NCBI GenBank assembly: GCA_016212295.1
Contig: JACRGO010000162.1
Coordinates: 1-25,383, forward strand
DNA length: 25,383 nucleotides
Source of the DNA: Nitrospinota bacterium
Lineage (GTDB): Bacteria > Nitrospinota > Nitrospinia > JACRGO01
Reading direction: 5' to 3'
Shown here piece by piece: positions 1 to 6,973 of this stretch. Positions within the stretch are counted from its first letter, which is position 1. Every line of letters begins with the position of its first letter. The translations under genes and the position numbers were made by a program. The notes beneath the pieces are model-generated. The model worked only from the letters and a program-made list of their open reading frames with translations, was not told the origin of the DNA and did not search any database.

Positions 1-152
1 ATAACGGCCTGTAAAATAGCCATGCCTGTAAATGAGCATAAGCATGGAAGGTGAAATTTTTACAATTTTTTTATCCAATAAAAAAGAATACCTTGTTGAT
101 TTAAAAGACTTTTTCTTATTTATGCGTAGGCTCTATAGTCAGGAAAAACAAA

Positions 153-854
153 TTGTCAGGGCCAAGGGAAATAATTCAACGGCTTGTGGATGACAGGACT
201 GGAACAGTCCTGGTGGAATTGATTGACGCCTTGAGCACGAACGTGACCCACTTTTTCCGCGAGGACCATCACTTTAAATTCATGAGGGAAAAGCTCTTGC
301 CCGACCTGGTTAAAAGGAAAAAAGCGTCAGGCGACGCCACCATAAGGATCTGGAGCGCGGCCTGTTCCACAGGCACTGAACCATATACCATAGCCATAGT
401 GGTCAAGGAATTTTTTGATTCCTTCCTGGGATGGGATTTCAAAATCCTGGCCACGGACATCTCCACGAAAGTCCTGGGAATAGGAGCAAAGGGGATCTAT
501 TCCACGAAGGACCTGGAGACCGTGCCCAAAACTTATCTTACGCGCTATTTCAGAAAGATCGGCGGGCGTCATGAGGAAGGCGGCTACCAGGTCAACCCGG
601 AGCTCAGGAATCTTGTCACCTTCAGGCGGTTCAACCTGTTGACTCAGGATTATCCCTTTACCAGAAAATTCGACTTGATCTTCTGCCGGAACGTCATGAT
701 CTATTTCGACCAGCCCACCAAGAACCAGATCCTTCAATCCATGCAAAAGCATTTGCATGCGTCCGGCTATCTTTTTACCGGGCACGCGGAGTCGCTTGGC
801 CGCGCGGTAAAAGGTTTCAAACACGTGGAGCCGGCCATTTACATCAAAGTTTGA
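153..854 (+). CDS. cheR: CheR-type protein-glutamate methyltransferase, N-terminally truncated
   Basis: CheR transfers methyl groups from S-adenosylmethionine to glutamates of chemoreceptors in the cytoplasm. The catalytic domain is clear: the STNVTHFFRE stretch (res 28-37), a SAM-binding motif around IWSAACSTGTEPYT (66-79), the acidic ATDIST (100-105), and FCRNVMIYFD (177-186), with a GHAESL tail motif. The protein is 233 residues; E. coli CheR is 286, and the helical N-terminal subdomain is missing here. The frame opens just after a stop and the first usable start is a TTG with AGGA about eight bases upstream. Upstream sequence in other frames does not resemble the missing domain, so truncation is more likely than a simple frameshift. 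No receptor, CheA or CheB gene lies in the window. The product may be a decayed CheR or a stand-alone methyltransferase; the family call is firm, the start is not. Confidence 0.85.
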   Translation: MSGPREIIQRLVDDRTGTVLVELIDALSTNVTHFFREDHHFKFMREKLLPDLVKRKKASGDATIRIWSAACSTGTEPYTIAIVVKEFFDSFLGWDFKILATDISTKVLGIGAKGIYSTKDLETVPKTYLTRYFRKIGGRHEEGGYQVNPELRNLVTFRRFNLLTQDYPFTRKFDLIFCRNVMIYFDQPTKNQILQSMQKHLHASGYLFTGHAESLGRAVKGFKHVEPAIYIKV

Positions 855-871
855 TCCGGCGGCTTTTTTTT
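830..871 (+). terminator. Intrinsic terminator-like hairpin at the end of the CheR gene
   Basis: GCCGG pairs with CCGGC across an inner ATCA/TGAT stem, and the structure is followed by a run of eight T (864-871). It overlaps the CheR stop codon and the 3' end of the convergent HTH gene. The stem is bulged, so its strength is uncertain. Confidence 0.5.
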
Positions 872-1089
872 CCTTCCAGCCACAACAGGCGCGCGGGCAT
901 TTTTCGCTCCCTGAGATACACCAGGACCTTCTTGCTGTTCCGATAACCGTTGATCGTTTTTGATACCAGGCCCTTGTTGATTTGCGTTGCCCGAACGATA
1001 TCCGCCTGCGTGATGCCTTTCTGGAGCATCCAGGTCTTGATGGCGATCCCGTCGCGTATCCTTCCTCTTCTTGTTTTTTTTCTTTCCAT
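844..1089 (-). CDS. Small Cro/Ner-like helix-turn-helix DNA-binding protein
   Basis: An 81-residue very basic protein with a lambda-repressor-like HTH: GITQADIVRATQINKGLVSKTINGY (res 25-49, key residues T27, Q28, D30, I31, V42, S43, I46, N47) reads as helix 2-turn-recognition helix. The Arg/Lys-rich N-terminus and C-terminus fit DNA contact. It is transcribed divergently from the S24 repressor gene with 179 bp between them, the geometry of a phage cro/cI pair, and its 3' end overlaps the CheR gene by 11 bp in convergent orientation. No phage early genes follow it. It could be the Cro partner of the neighbouring repressor or a stand-alone regulator. The HTH is seen; the Cro role is inferred from position. 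Confidence 0.65.
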   Translation of the reverse strand: MERKKTRRGRIRDGIAIKTWMLQKGITQADIVRATQINKGLVSKTINGYRNSKKVLVYLRERKMPARLLWLEGKKSRRIKL

Positions 1090-1134
1090 AAATTAATGCA
1101 AAAAAGATGGAAGCGTGTTATATTGTCTATTTTC

Positions 1135-1150
1135 AGGCAATAAGTTGCCT
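1135..1150. promoter_or_regulatory. Palindromic candidate operator between the divergent regulator genes
   Basis: AGGCAA-TAAG-TTGCCT is a perfect 6-bp inverted repeat with a 4-bp spacer. Its right half doubles as the -35 box of the putative promoter of the repressor gene (1145-1174). A dimeric repressor bound here would block that promoter, which suggests autoregulation. Only one copy was found in the intergenic region. Confidence 0.5.
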
Positions 1151-1174
1151 ATAGTCCATATCTTAAAATATAAT
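1145..1174 (+). promoter_or_regulatory. Sigma-70-like promoter for the S24 repressor gene
   Basis: TTGCCT (1145-1150), an 18-bp spacer and a perfect TATAAT (1169-1174). The start codon at 1269 leaves a leader of roughly 90 nt. Confidence 0.55.
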
Positions 1175-1268
1175 GTCGCGGCTTTTCCAGCCAACCCATT
1201 ATATTAGTTGTCGCACGCATTTTTCAAGGAACGAACAATTATTTTTATAGGATATAGCTTTTAATTAT

Positions 1269-1991
1269 ATGTCTTTGCCGGAAAGAATTAAGCGCAAAAG
1301 GTCGGGTTTAGGAATGACCCAGCGGGGTCTCGCTAAAAATTCCGGGGTGAGTTATGGGGGAATCCAAGCCTACGAACGGGGCCAAATCCCAAAGGGAGAC
1401 AACCTCCTTAAGATAGCTCGAGCCCTGGGATGCAGCATGGACTGGCTGATGACCGGTGAAAATTTCATTGGCCGGCCAGGGGAAATGCCGGAAATCCGCC
1501 AGAAAAACCCCTCGTACATGGAGGTTGTTAAAAGCAGCCATCTATCCGTCCCTCCCCCTGACCTCGATCCGGAAACAGCGGTTTCCATCCCAAAAATAGA
1601 AGCCCGTCTCTCACCGGGCACTGGCTCCTTAACAGCAGGAAGCCAGGTTGCCGGCTATTATTTCTTCCGCAAGGATTGGCTTAGGTCCATTGGGAACCCG
1701 AAAGACCTGGCGCTGCTGGAAGTGGCCGGTGACAGCATGAAGCCGACCCTGGAAGAGGGCGACACTGTAATGGTCGACTTGGCCAGAAAGACCATTTCCG
1801 GGGCCAATATTTATGCCATAGGCGAGGGAGAGTCCATACTTATCAAGCGCATCCAACCCCTGGTCGGCGGCAAGGTCCAAATAATATGCGACAACCGCGG
1901 CCTCTATGCGGCGCAGGAATGGGACCTCTCCCAAAGCCCCATCCCCATCATCGGACAAATCGTCTGGTTCGCGAAAAGGTTAGTGAAGTAA
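1269..1991 (+). CDS. CI/LexA-like repressor: XRE HTH plus S24 peptidase domain
   Basis: The 240-residue protein has an N-terminal XRE HTH (res 5-63; GMTQRGLAKNSGVSYGGIQAYERG) and a C-terminal S24 LexA/CI peptidase domain (about 106-236). The Ser/Lys dyad is visible: S156 in GDSMKP and K193 in ILIKRI. Such repressors hold prophages or SOS-type genes silent until RecA-stimulated self-cleavage separates the domains. The segment just before the fold reads EARLSPGTGS, where I recall relatives having an Ala-Gly or Cys-Gly bond in the LS(A/C)GGGS context; here it is Pro116-Gly117. Other Ala-Gly pairs occur at 123-124 and 128-129. The gene starts with ATG after an A/T-rich leader without a good ribosome site. 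It is divergent from the Cro-like gene, and no other phage gene is present. Confidence 0.9.
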   Translation: MSLPERIKRKRSGLGMTQRGLAKNSGVSYGGIQAYERGQIPKGDNLLKIARALGCSMDWLMTGENFIGRPGEMPEIRQKNPSYMEVVKSSHLSVPPPDLDPETAVSIPKIEARLSPGTGSLTAGSQVAGYYFFRKDWLRSIGNPKDLALLEVAGDSMKPTLEEGDTVMVDLARKTISGANIYAIGEGESILIKRIQPLVGGKVQIICDNRGLYAAQEWDLSQSPIPIIGQIVWFAKRLVK

Positions 1992-2080
1992 GCGGACAAA
2001 GGCGGCCATTTTTTTACTTGCAACCTCCTCTAATCGTTCACGGTCCTTCAAAATGCTACAAAAATTTTGATTCCGCTGCA

Positions 2081-2109
2081 TTGACTGCCAATCGCCCCGG
2101 GATTATATT
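2081..2109 (+). promoter_or_regulatory. Sigma-70-like promoter upstream of the beta-propeller gene
   Basis: TTGACT (2081-2086), 17-bp spacer, TATATT (2104-2109). It points at the ATG at 2210; the leader would carry the CATGAC repeat block. Confidence 0.5.
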
Positions 2110-2126
2110 AGGTGAAAAATATATTA

Positions 2127-2190
2127 GTCATGCGTCATGCGTTGTGCGTCATGACCCATGACCCATGACTCACGACTCATGACTCATGAC
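2127..2190. repeat. Degenerate short tandem repeat (CATGACTC/CATGACCC units)
   Basis: About eight imperfect 7-8 bp units: first GTCATGC-type, then CATGACCC, then CATGACTC. A shorter related block lies at 6159-6194, so this is a dispersed low-complexity element and not unique to this gene. Confidence 0.75.
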
Positions 2191-2209
2191 TAATAAGGAG
2201 GGACGGGCC

Positions 2210-2296
2210 ATGAACATATCGCGCGAAACCAAGAATGTATTTCTCTTGTTGACCTTGGTTATATGTCTGCCGCTATACTTCCAGCTCTGGAGGTAA
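2210..2296 (+). pseudogene. Out-of-frame signal peptide of the downstream beta-propeller gene
   Basis: An ATG at 2210 sits behind a near-perfect ribosome site (AAGGAGGG, 2195-2202) and encodes 28 residues that look like a signal peptide: MNISRETKN, then the hydrophobic VFLLLTLVICLPLYF, then a stop at 2294. The large downstream frame is +1 relative to it and can be read back without a stop to 2253, giving plausible protein sequence (SSSGGKGYYFIHDASKGS) upstream of its first start codon. The simplest reading is one gene starting at 2210 with a one-base change between about 2265 and 2293, either a real mutation or a sequencing or assembly error. Confidence 0.6.
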
Positions 2297-2342
2297 AGGC
2301 TACTATTTTATCCATGATGCCTCCAAAGGCTCAAAATCGGAG

Positions 2343-4277
2343 GTGGGGAATATCTGTCTTTCCGATCCTCTGGCAGGGGAGACTTGCGTGAGCCCCTCCA
2401 TCTCGGTCATCTATAAAACCACAGCCCTCTCCGGGGACGGCAGATATATATTCTTCATCGGAAGTGGAACAATAAACAACTGCACGGTGGAATTGAATAG
2501 CGCTACATGGATGCCTGATGATTACCGCTGGGCATGCCCCGACTGGGGGGACACATACACCGGCAAAGCCAACATTCCCAGGGTAATGAGGGTTTCAGCG
2601 GACAATCCCTCCAATAAAGATGAATTAGTGGAGTGGTGGTCTGATGACTTAGATACGCCTGATGATCGTACCGGCGAATTTGCTGGCTATTATCTGGCGG
2701 ATATGGAAACGGACCACACCGGCAGTCTGATTGTTTTAAGCAAATCCGGCAGTAGATTCTACGAGATCAGGGAAAAAGGCGGGCCGAAACTGGTTTTGAA
2801 ACTGGCTTTGCAAAATAACGACCTCTGGGGAGGAATAAGCCCTGATGGAAAATGGATGGCCTATTCCGAGAATAATAAGATTGTGGCGGCCTCCCTGGAT
2901 AAAAAATCCAAATACAGTTTTAAAATCAGCAACAGGTTTAAACTTGACAAGGAAAGCGGGGCAGAGGCATTTCCACTGGATATCAGCGAAAACGCTTCCT
3001 GGCTGCTTGCCGGGGGTCTGGTGGACTGGAGGAAGGAAGGCCGCCGATACCAGTTGGCGACTGTCAGGCGCAACGGATCGGGATTCTCCCCTCTCCCCGT
3101 GTATTCATACGGCGGCTATCACACTGAGCTTGGGGTCTTCCATTATGATGGAAAATCCATGTCTGACGACGGAAATTCCGTGGCCTTTATCGGGCGCGAC
3201 AAAAACAAAAAAATGCAACTCTATGTCGCCACCCGCGCCGGGACCTGCAAGGCGTCCAATCTCAATCAAAGGGCCTCCTCTAATTACGATAATCTGCCGG
3301 AGGAAGCCAGAAAGATCATGGAGGACGAGTGCAAGACCGACGATATGAAGATAATTGAGATCACCACTCTGGTGGAGAAATGGCTGAATGAGAACATCAT
3401 TGGCTACGGCGACTTGTCGGGCTACATCATCCCAACCCTGGCCGTCACAAAGGATTTGAAGAGGGGATATGATGTCTTTTCAAACCTCGCCTATGCCCCA
3501 TATATCAAGACCCTTTCCGCTGAGCTTATGGAGAGCAAGCTCACCTCAAACCTCCTTGAGAAGATGGCCGGTTATTGCAAGAACGGGGACGAGCTTTGCG
3601 AAAAGGCCCTTTTAAAAAAGGTCCTTCTTCTTTGCTCTGGCGCGATTGCCCCACCCGGCAAACAGACATATAAAGGATTAATTGACAAGGCGGCAAATAA
3701 AGCGTACAAAACGTACGCGGGTGTTGGGGAAACTGCGAAAAATGAGGTGAGAGCGGAGATGGCCAGTGAAATCCTGTACGCGGAAAGCTTCAGCGTCCTT
3801 GGTTTTTTTACTGAGGTTGGCGCTAGGATTATCGATCTTATACCGGCCGGGCGAATTCTCAATTTCATTAAACATGGATACCACTTGTTTTCAAGCGCCG
3901 ATGATGCTTACAGGAACATGGAGGCCAAGGACGTCCGGGTGAAGGAATACAAATACACAAGCGAGCTGGACAAAAAAGAGTATAAGATCACGGCTACGGT
4001 CATGAGGCCTCCGGATCAGGCAAGGCTTCAAATCTTCATGGCAAGGAGCGAAAAGCAGGCGGATGGCAAGTACAAGGAGGACGAGAAAAATATAATATTC
4101 GAGAACTGGCCTATTTCCATCGCGACCGTCAAAACCATAGGAAAGGAGGAATACTTGGTTTTCGATGGGGGGAGCACCCCAAAGGAGATCTTCGATAATG
4201 CGCTGAAATTCTTTCAAGGATTCGAGGAAAAGGGATACACCAAGGCCAGGAACATCGACCGGTATGATTATCTGTAA
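2343..4277 (+). CDS. Secreted beta-propeller-like protein of unknown function, 5' end frameshifted
   Basis: The open frame gives 644 residues from a GTG at 2343, but the true start is probably the ATG at 2210 (see the out-of-frame signal peptide). The N-terminal half contains TolB/PD40-type blade motifs: LSGDGRYIFFIG (res 29-40), GISPDGKWMAYSENNK (164-179), SMSDDGNSVAFIG (272-284). Several cysteines in this half (5, 15, 47, 65) fit an exported, disulphide-bonded protein. The C-terminal half (about 310-644) is a different, helix-rich region with no family I recognise. The gene stands alone between a promoter at 2081 and palindromic repeats at 4347-4490 and converges with a glycosyltransferase gene. 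The start at 2343 has no persuasive ribosome site. The propeller is a motif-level call; the function is unknown. Confidence 0.7.
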   Translation: MGNICLSDPLAGETCVSPSISVIYKTTALSGDGRYIFFIGSGTINNCTVELNSATWMPDDYRWACPDWGDTYTGKANIPRVMRVSADNPSNKDELVEWWSDDLDTPDDRTGEFAGYYLADMETDHTGSLIVLSKSGSRFYEIREKGGPKLVLKLALQNNDLWGGISPDGKWMAYSENNKIVAASLDKKSKYSFKISNRFKLDKESGAEAFPLDISENASWLLAGGLVDWRKEGRRYQLATVRRNGSGFSPLPVYSYGGYHTELGVFHYDGKSMSDDGNSVAFIGRDKNKKMQLYVATRAGTCKASNLNQRASSNYDNLPEEARKIMEDECKTDDMKIIEITTLVEKWLNENIIGYGDLSGYIIPTLAVTKDLKRGYDVFSNLAYAPYIKTLSAELMESKLTSNLLEKMAGYCKNGDELCEKALLKKVLLLCSGAIAPPGKQTYKGLIDKAANKAYKTYAGVGETAKNEVRAEMASEILYAESFSVLGFFTEVGARIIDLIPAGRILNFIKHGYHLFSSADDAYRNMEAKDVRVKEYKYTSELDKKEYKITATVMRPPDQARLQIFMARSEKQADGKYKEDEKNIIFENWPISIATVKTIGKEEYLVFDGGSTPKEIFDNALKFFQGFEEKGYTKARNIDRYDYL

Positions 4278-4346
4278 CAGTACAGGAACTTATCGCCCTT
4301 CTGGCGGACTGAAAATAAAACACTGCGCGGCTTTGACGCAACCACC

Positions 4347-4402
4347 TGTCTGTGTACGCCTGCCTGTCGCGTCCGCGACGCAGACAGGGACACGCACAGA
4401 CA
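4347..4402. repeat. Nested palindromic intergenic repeat
   Basis: The outer arms are TGTCTGTG (4347-4354) and CACAGACA (4395-4402). Inside are CCTGTC (4363-4368) with GACAGG (4383-4388), and at the centre GCGTC-CGC-GACGC (4369-4381). The result is a long imperfect hairpin just after the beta-propeller gene. It has no T-run, so it is more likely a REP-like element than a simple terminator. Confidence 0.7.
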
Positions 4403-4410
4403 TGAAAGAA

Positions 4411-4490
4411 TTGACATCCCCCTGGCCCCCTTTTTAAGGGGGAATATCTCAAAATTCCCCCCTGGCAAGGGGGGATCAAGGGGGGTGTGA
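4411..4490. repeat. C/G-run nested palindromic element between convergent genes
   Basis: Two imperfectly inverted arms (about 4411-4446 and 4453-4490), each with its own small hairpin (CCCCCTTTTTAAGGGGG; CCCCCCTGGCAAGGGGGG). The left end begins TTGACATCCCC, like the TTGACACACCCC end of the element at 11911-12100, and both share a GGGGAAT(T) inner edge. It lies between two convergent genes and could end transcription in both directions. Confidence 0.7.
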
Positions 4491-4546
4491 TTAATATATC
4501 TATTTGATTTTAAAAGATTAAAAATGGAAATCCCTATACTATTGAA

Positions 4547-6088
4547 TTAGTGCCTGGGTGGCAGCGAGGCCAATGATTTTTTTTCCTCCAAAAATTCCCT
4601 GTAGAGAACTATGTACCTTGGGTTTTCCTCAATGGCCTTTCTGAATGCCTCATCAGCCAGGCCGCGCCGGTTATGGTGGTCGTGTATGATCCCAAGATTG
4701 AAATAGGAAGACGCGAAGGTGTGGCTGGGACCTTGAATCCGGACCACCCACAAAAGCGCCGCCACGCAAATGCAATGCGCGAAAAAACTCCTCCTGTTTT
4801 CCACGAAAAGGTCCTTCAGTCCCAAAATCCCGGCGGAAGACAGGACCAGCAAAAAGGGAACGGCCGGGAGCCGGTATCTGTCCGTGAGAAAAAGCAACAT
4901 GGTTGAAAATAAATACACAGCGATAAAGCTCAGCGGCAAGAAAAGAGGCCGAGGGTCCTTTCTGAAAAACCAAACTCCAATTATGGCAAAAGGCAAAAGG
5001 TTCCCCCAGATAAAGGGGTTCCACCGGAGATAGGGGTTCAGGGTCTTGAAAAAATCATTATCGCAGTTGTCCGCCGGCTCATATGCCCCCCAGAAGAGGC
5101 AGAACTTCTTGATTAAATTTTTCACGAAATGAATAGGGTCCTCCTGGATGTACCGGAAAGTCCTGCCGGTCCAGTACCGGGAAACCTCTTTTTCGCTCAG
5201 GCTTCTCCCTGAATCCCTCTCGGCGGCCCTTTGCGCGTCCTGAAACATCTTCATGCTGTTGTTCCTTATCTCCCCGCTGTCATTTCCAATTCCAGTGGCC
5301 AGGGGATTGTTGCCGATATAAAAATTAATCCCCATGGAGGAGGAGATAAGTATGAAATCGTGGGTATGGAAATAATTGTCCAGGGTGATGGGAAGGATGG
5401 GGACAGCAACGCCCGCTATATACAGACATGAGGACTTTATCCACTGGCGGACAGGGAGCGGCGTGGTCTTGAGAAAGAAAAGGGCGGGGACCACGAAGAT
5501 GAGGATGTTTGGCCTGGTGACGGCGGAAAGCCCCAGCAAGGCGCCGGAAAACAGAATGAAGCTTCTCCGTTGAACGCAGGCATCGCGCGATTTCAGGAGG
5601 AAAAGAATGGAGGAGAGATTGAAAAAAACCGCCAGGCACTCGGCCAATATTTGATTGTCGAAAAAAATAAAAGGCTCATAGGCGGCCATCAAAATCGCGG
5701 CAAGAACCGAAACTCGCCTGGGGAAGAGGCGCAGCGCGATGAAGTAGAGAAGGACGCAGCTCACTGATCCGATGGCGACCTGGACCAGCCGGATAAAGTA
5801 ATAATTGACCTCATGGGGCAGCCGGATAAGGTAATAGAGAAATATTGGATAAAAGGGGGACCTTATGGAGTGGAGCTCTCCCCGTGGTTCCCCGTTGGCC
5901 ATGGCCACCGCGATCTCAAGATAATTTTTTGAATCCAGAATCGGGGTGTCGAAAAAAGGGGACCGGGAATATTCTATGAGGAAGATCAACCGGAAGGTCA
6001 ACGCGCCAAGGAAAATAAGCCAGGGCAGATAGCGGCTGGAGCGCGCGTGAGAGGGAGGGTTTGAGCTTAACGCCTTTGAAGAAATCAA
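4547..6088 (-). CDS. GT39/ArnT-like polytopic membrane glycosyltransferase with a C-terminal TPR
   Basis: A 513-residue polytopic inner-membrane protein of the GT-C fold, which transfers sugars or similar groups from lipid-phosphate donors on the periplasmic side. After the first membrane helix (about 22-40) comes a periplasmic loop with acidic TPILDSKNYLEIA (res 48-60); D52 is the likely catalytic Asp. Around ten hydrophobic helices follow. The tail FNLGIIHDHHNRRGLADEAFRKAIEENP (about 457-490) is a TPR repeat, presumably for a protein partner. The start is TTG directly after an in-frame stop with no clear ribosome site. It probably follows cvpA in the same direction after 135 bp of repeat-rich spacer. 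Donor and acceptor cannot be read from the sequence. Confidence 0.8.
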   Translation of the reverse strand: MISSKALSSNPPSHARSSRYLPWLIFLGALTFRLIFLIEYSRSPFFDTPILDSKNYLEIAVAMANGEPRGELHSIRSPFYPIFLYYLIRLPHEVNYYFIRLVQVAIGSVSCVLLYFIALRLFPRRVSVLAAILMAAYEPFIFFDNQILAECLAVFFNLSSILFLLKSRDACVQRRSFILFSGALLGLSAVTRPNILIFVVPALFFLKTTPLPVRQWIKSSCLYIAGVAVPILPITLDNYFHTHDFILISSSMGINFYIGNNPLATGIGNDSGEIRNNSMKMFQDAQRAAERDSGRSLSEKEVSRYWTGRTFRYIQEDPIHFVKNLIKKFCLFWGAYEPADNCDNDFFKTLNPYLRWNPFIWGNLLPFAIIGVWFFRKDPRPLFLPLSFIAVYLFSTMLLFLTDRYRLPAVPFLLVLSSAGILGLKDLFVENRRSFFAHCICVAALLWVVRIQGPSHTFASSYFNLGIIHDHHNRRGLADEAFRKAIEENPRYIVLYREFLEEKKSLASLPPRH

Positions 6089-6223
6089 GGATTAAAGAAT
6101 TAAAGAATTAAAATCGAACTTTGAGCATCGAACGTCCAACATCGAAGAAGGAAGTGTGCCATGAGCCATGCGTGGTGCGCTCATGACTCATGACGCATTT
6201 CGACGTTAGGCGCTGAATTACCC
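6089..6223. repeat. Intergenic cluster of three different short repeats
   Basis: From left to right: ATTAAAGA units (about 6091-6111), ATCGAACGTCCAAC-type units (about 6117-6147) and the CATGACTC block (6159-6194), which matches the block at 2127-2190. No gene or promoter was recognised in this spacer between cvpA and the glycosyltransferase gene. Confidence 0.6.
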
Positions 6224-6868
6224 CTACAACTTCTCCAAAAGCTGGTTGAGTTTTTCCCTGTCCTTTTGTGAAATTCCGCTTGCGTCCTTGCCGGTCTTGC
6301 CTGCGCTGGTGGCTTTCTTCAGGGAATCAATGCCGTCGTCAACTTTTTCCTTTAAAAAATCCATGCCGTTTTTTATGCCCGAGGATTTAACTATGTTCTT
6401 TTCGGAAAAGGCCCAGGCCGCGAGTTCCCTGGAAACAATTTTAAGCGAGGGGGCGAGGGTGGAATTCCTTATGGAATCGGACCCGAGGACAGGAAACAAG
6501 GAAACAGGAATCATGATGAGCGACAGGATCAACACCCCCCTGCAAAACCCGAAGATCAGCCCCACGATCCTGTCCACCATGGAAAGGCCCTTTGCCTTGG
6601 ATATCAGCTTTCGCAAAAGCCTGCCCGCCAGGTTGACAAGAATGACCGTCACGATAAAGATGATCCCGAAGCAGAGAATTATCCTGGCCTGGGGATTTTT
6701 TATGAGCCAATAGAGACGCGCCGCGAAAAACGCATAAGTTCCGCTTGCCATTAAATACCCGATGACATAGGAGGCAAGGGAAAAGCACTCGCGCACAAAT
6801 CCCCTCAGCACCCCTATTGCCACGCTGGTTCCCAGGGCAATGATTATCAAAACGTCCAGCCAGTTCAT
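6224..6868 (-). CDS. cvpA: CvpA family inner-membrane protein
   Basis: CvpA proteins are four-helix inner-membrane proteins first linked to colicin V export and, in enterobacteria, to bile-salt and envelope stress resistance; the molecular role is still unclear. The 214-residue product begins MNWLDVLIIIALGTSVAIG and contains the family's RGFVRECFSLASYVIGY stretch after helix 1, LIIF-type helices near 65-85, and the second family signature VDRIVGLIFGFCRGVLIL (about 98-115). The C-terminus (160-214) is a charged, soluble tail. The ATG has no Shine-Dalgarno sequence, but a promoter-like TGGACA-N17-TAATAC (6905-6877, minus) would start transcription almost on it. It is divergent from the B-box gene and upstream of the glycosyltransferase. 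Confidence 0.9.
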   Translation of the reverse strand: MNWLDVLIIIALGTSVAIGVLRGFVRECFSLASYVIGYLMASGTYAFFAARLYWLIKNPQARIILCFGIIFIVTVILVNLAGRLLRKLISKAKGLSMVDRIVGLIFGFCRGVLILSLIMIPVSLFPVLGSDSIRNSTLAPSLKIVSRELAAWAFSEKNIVKSSGIKNGMDFLKEKVDDGIDSLKKATSAGKTGKDASGISQKDREKLNQLLEKL

Positions 6869-6876
6869 GTCTAATA

Positions 6877-6905
6877 GTATTACTTTAAATATTACAGATT
6901 GTCCA
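6877..6905 (-). promoter_or_regulatory. Candidate cvpA promoter giving a near-leaderless transcript
   Basis: On the minus strand TGGACA (6905-6900), 17-bp spacer, TAATAC (6882-6877). The ATG at 6868 is about 8 nt past the -10 box, so the leader would be very short, which agrees with the lack of a ribosome site. Confidence 0.35.
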
Positions 6906-6973
6906 GAGGATGCATGGCGCGGCCACGCGCGTTATTTCATTAAAAAACGATAATTGAAACATTCAGCTTAATA

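Noticed and set aside
327-824. 165-codon frame antisense to the CheR gene
   Set aside because: It is the mirror of a gene with clear family motifs and has none of its own.
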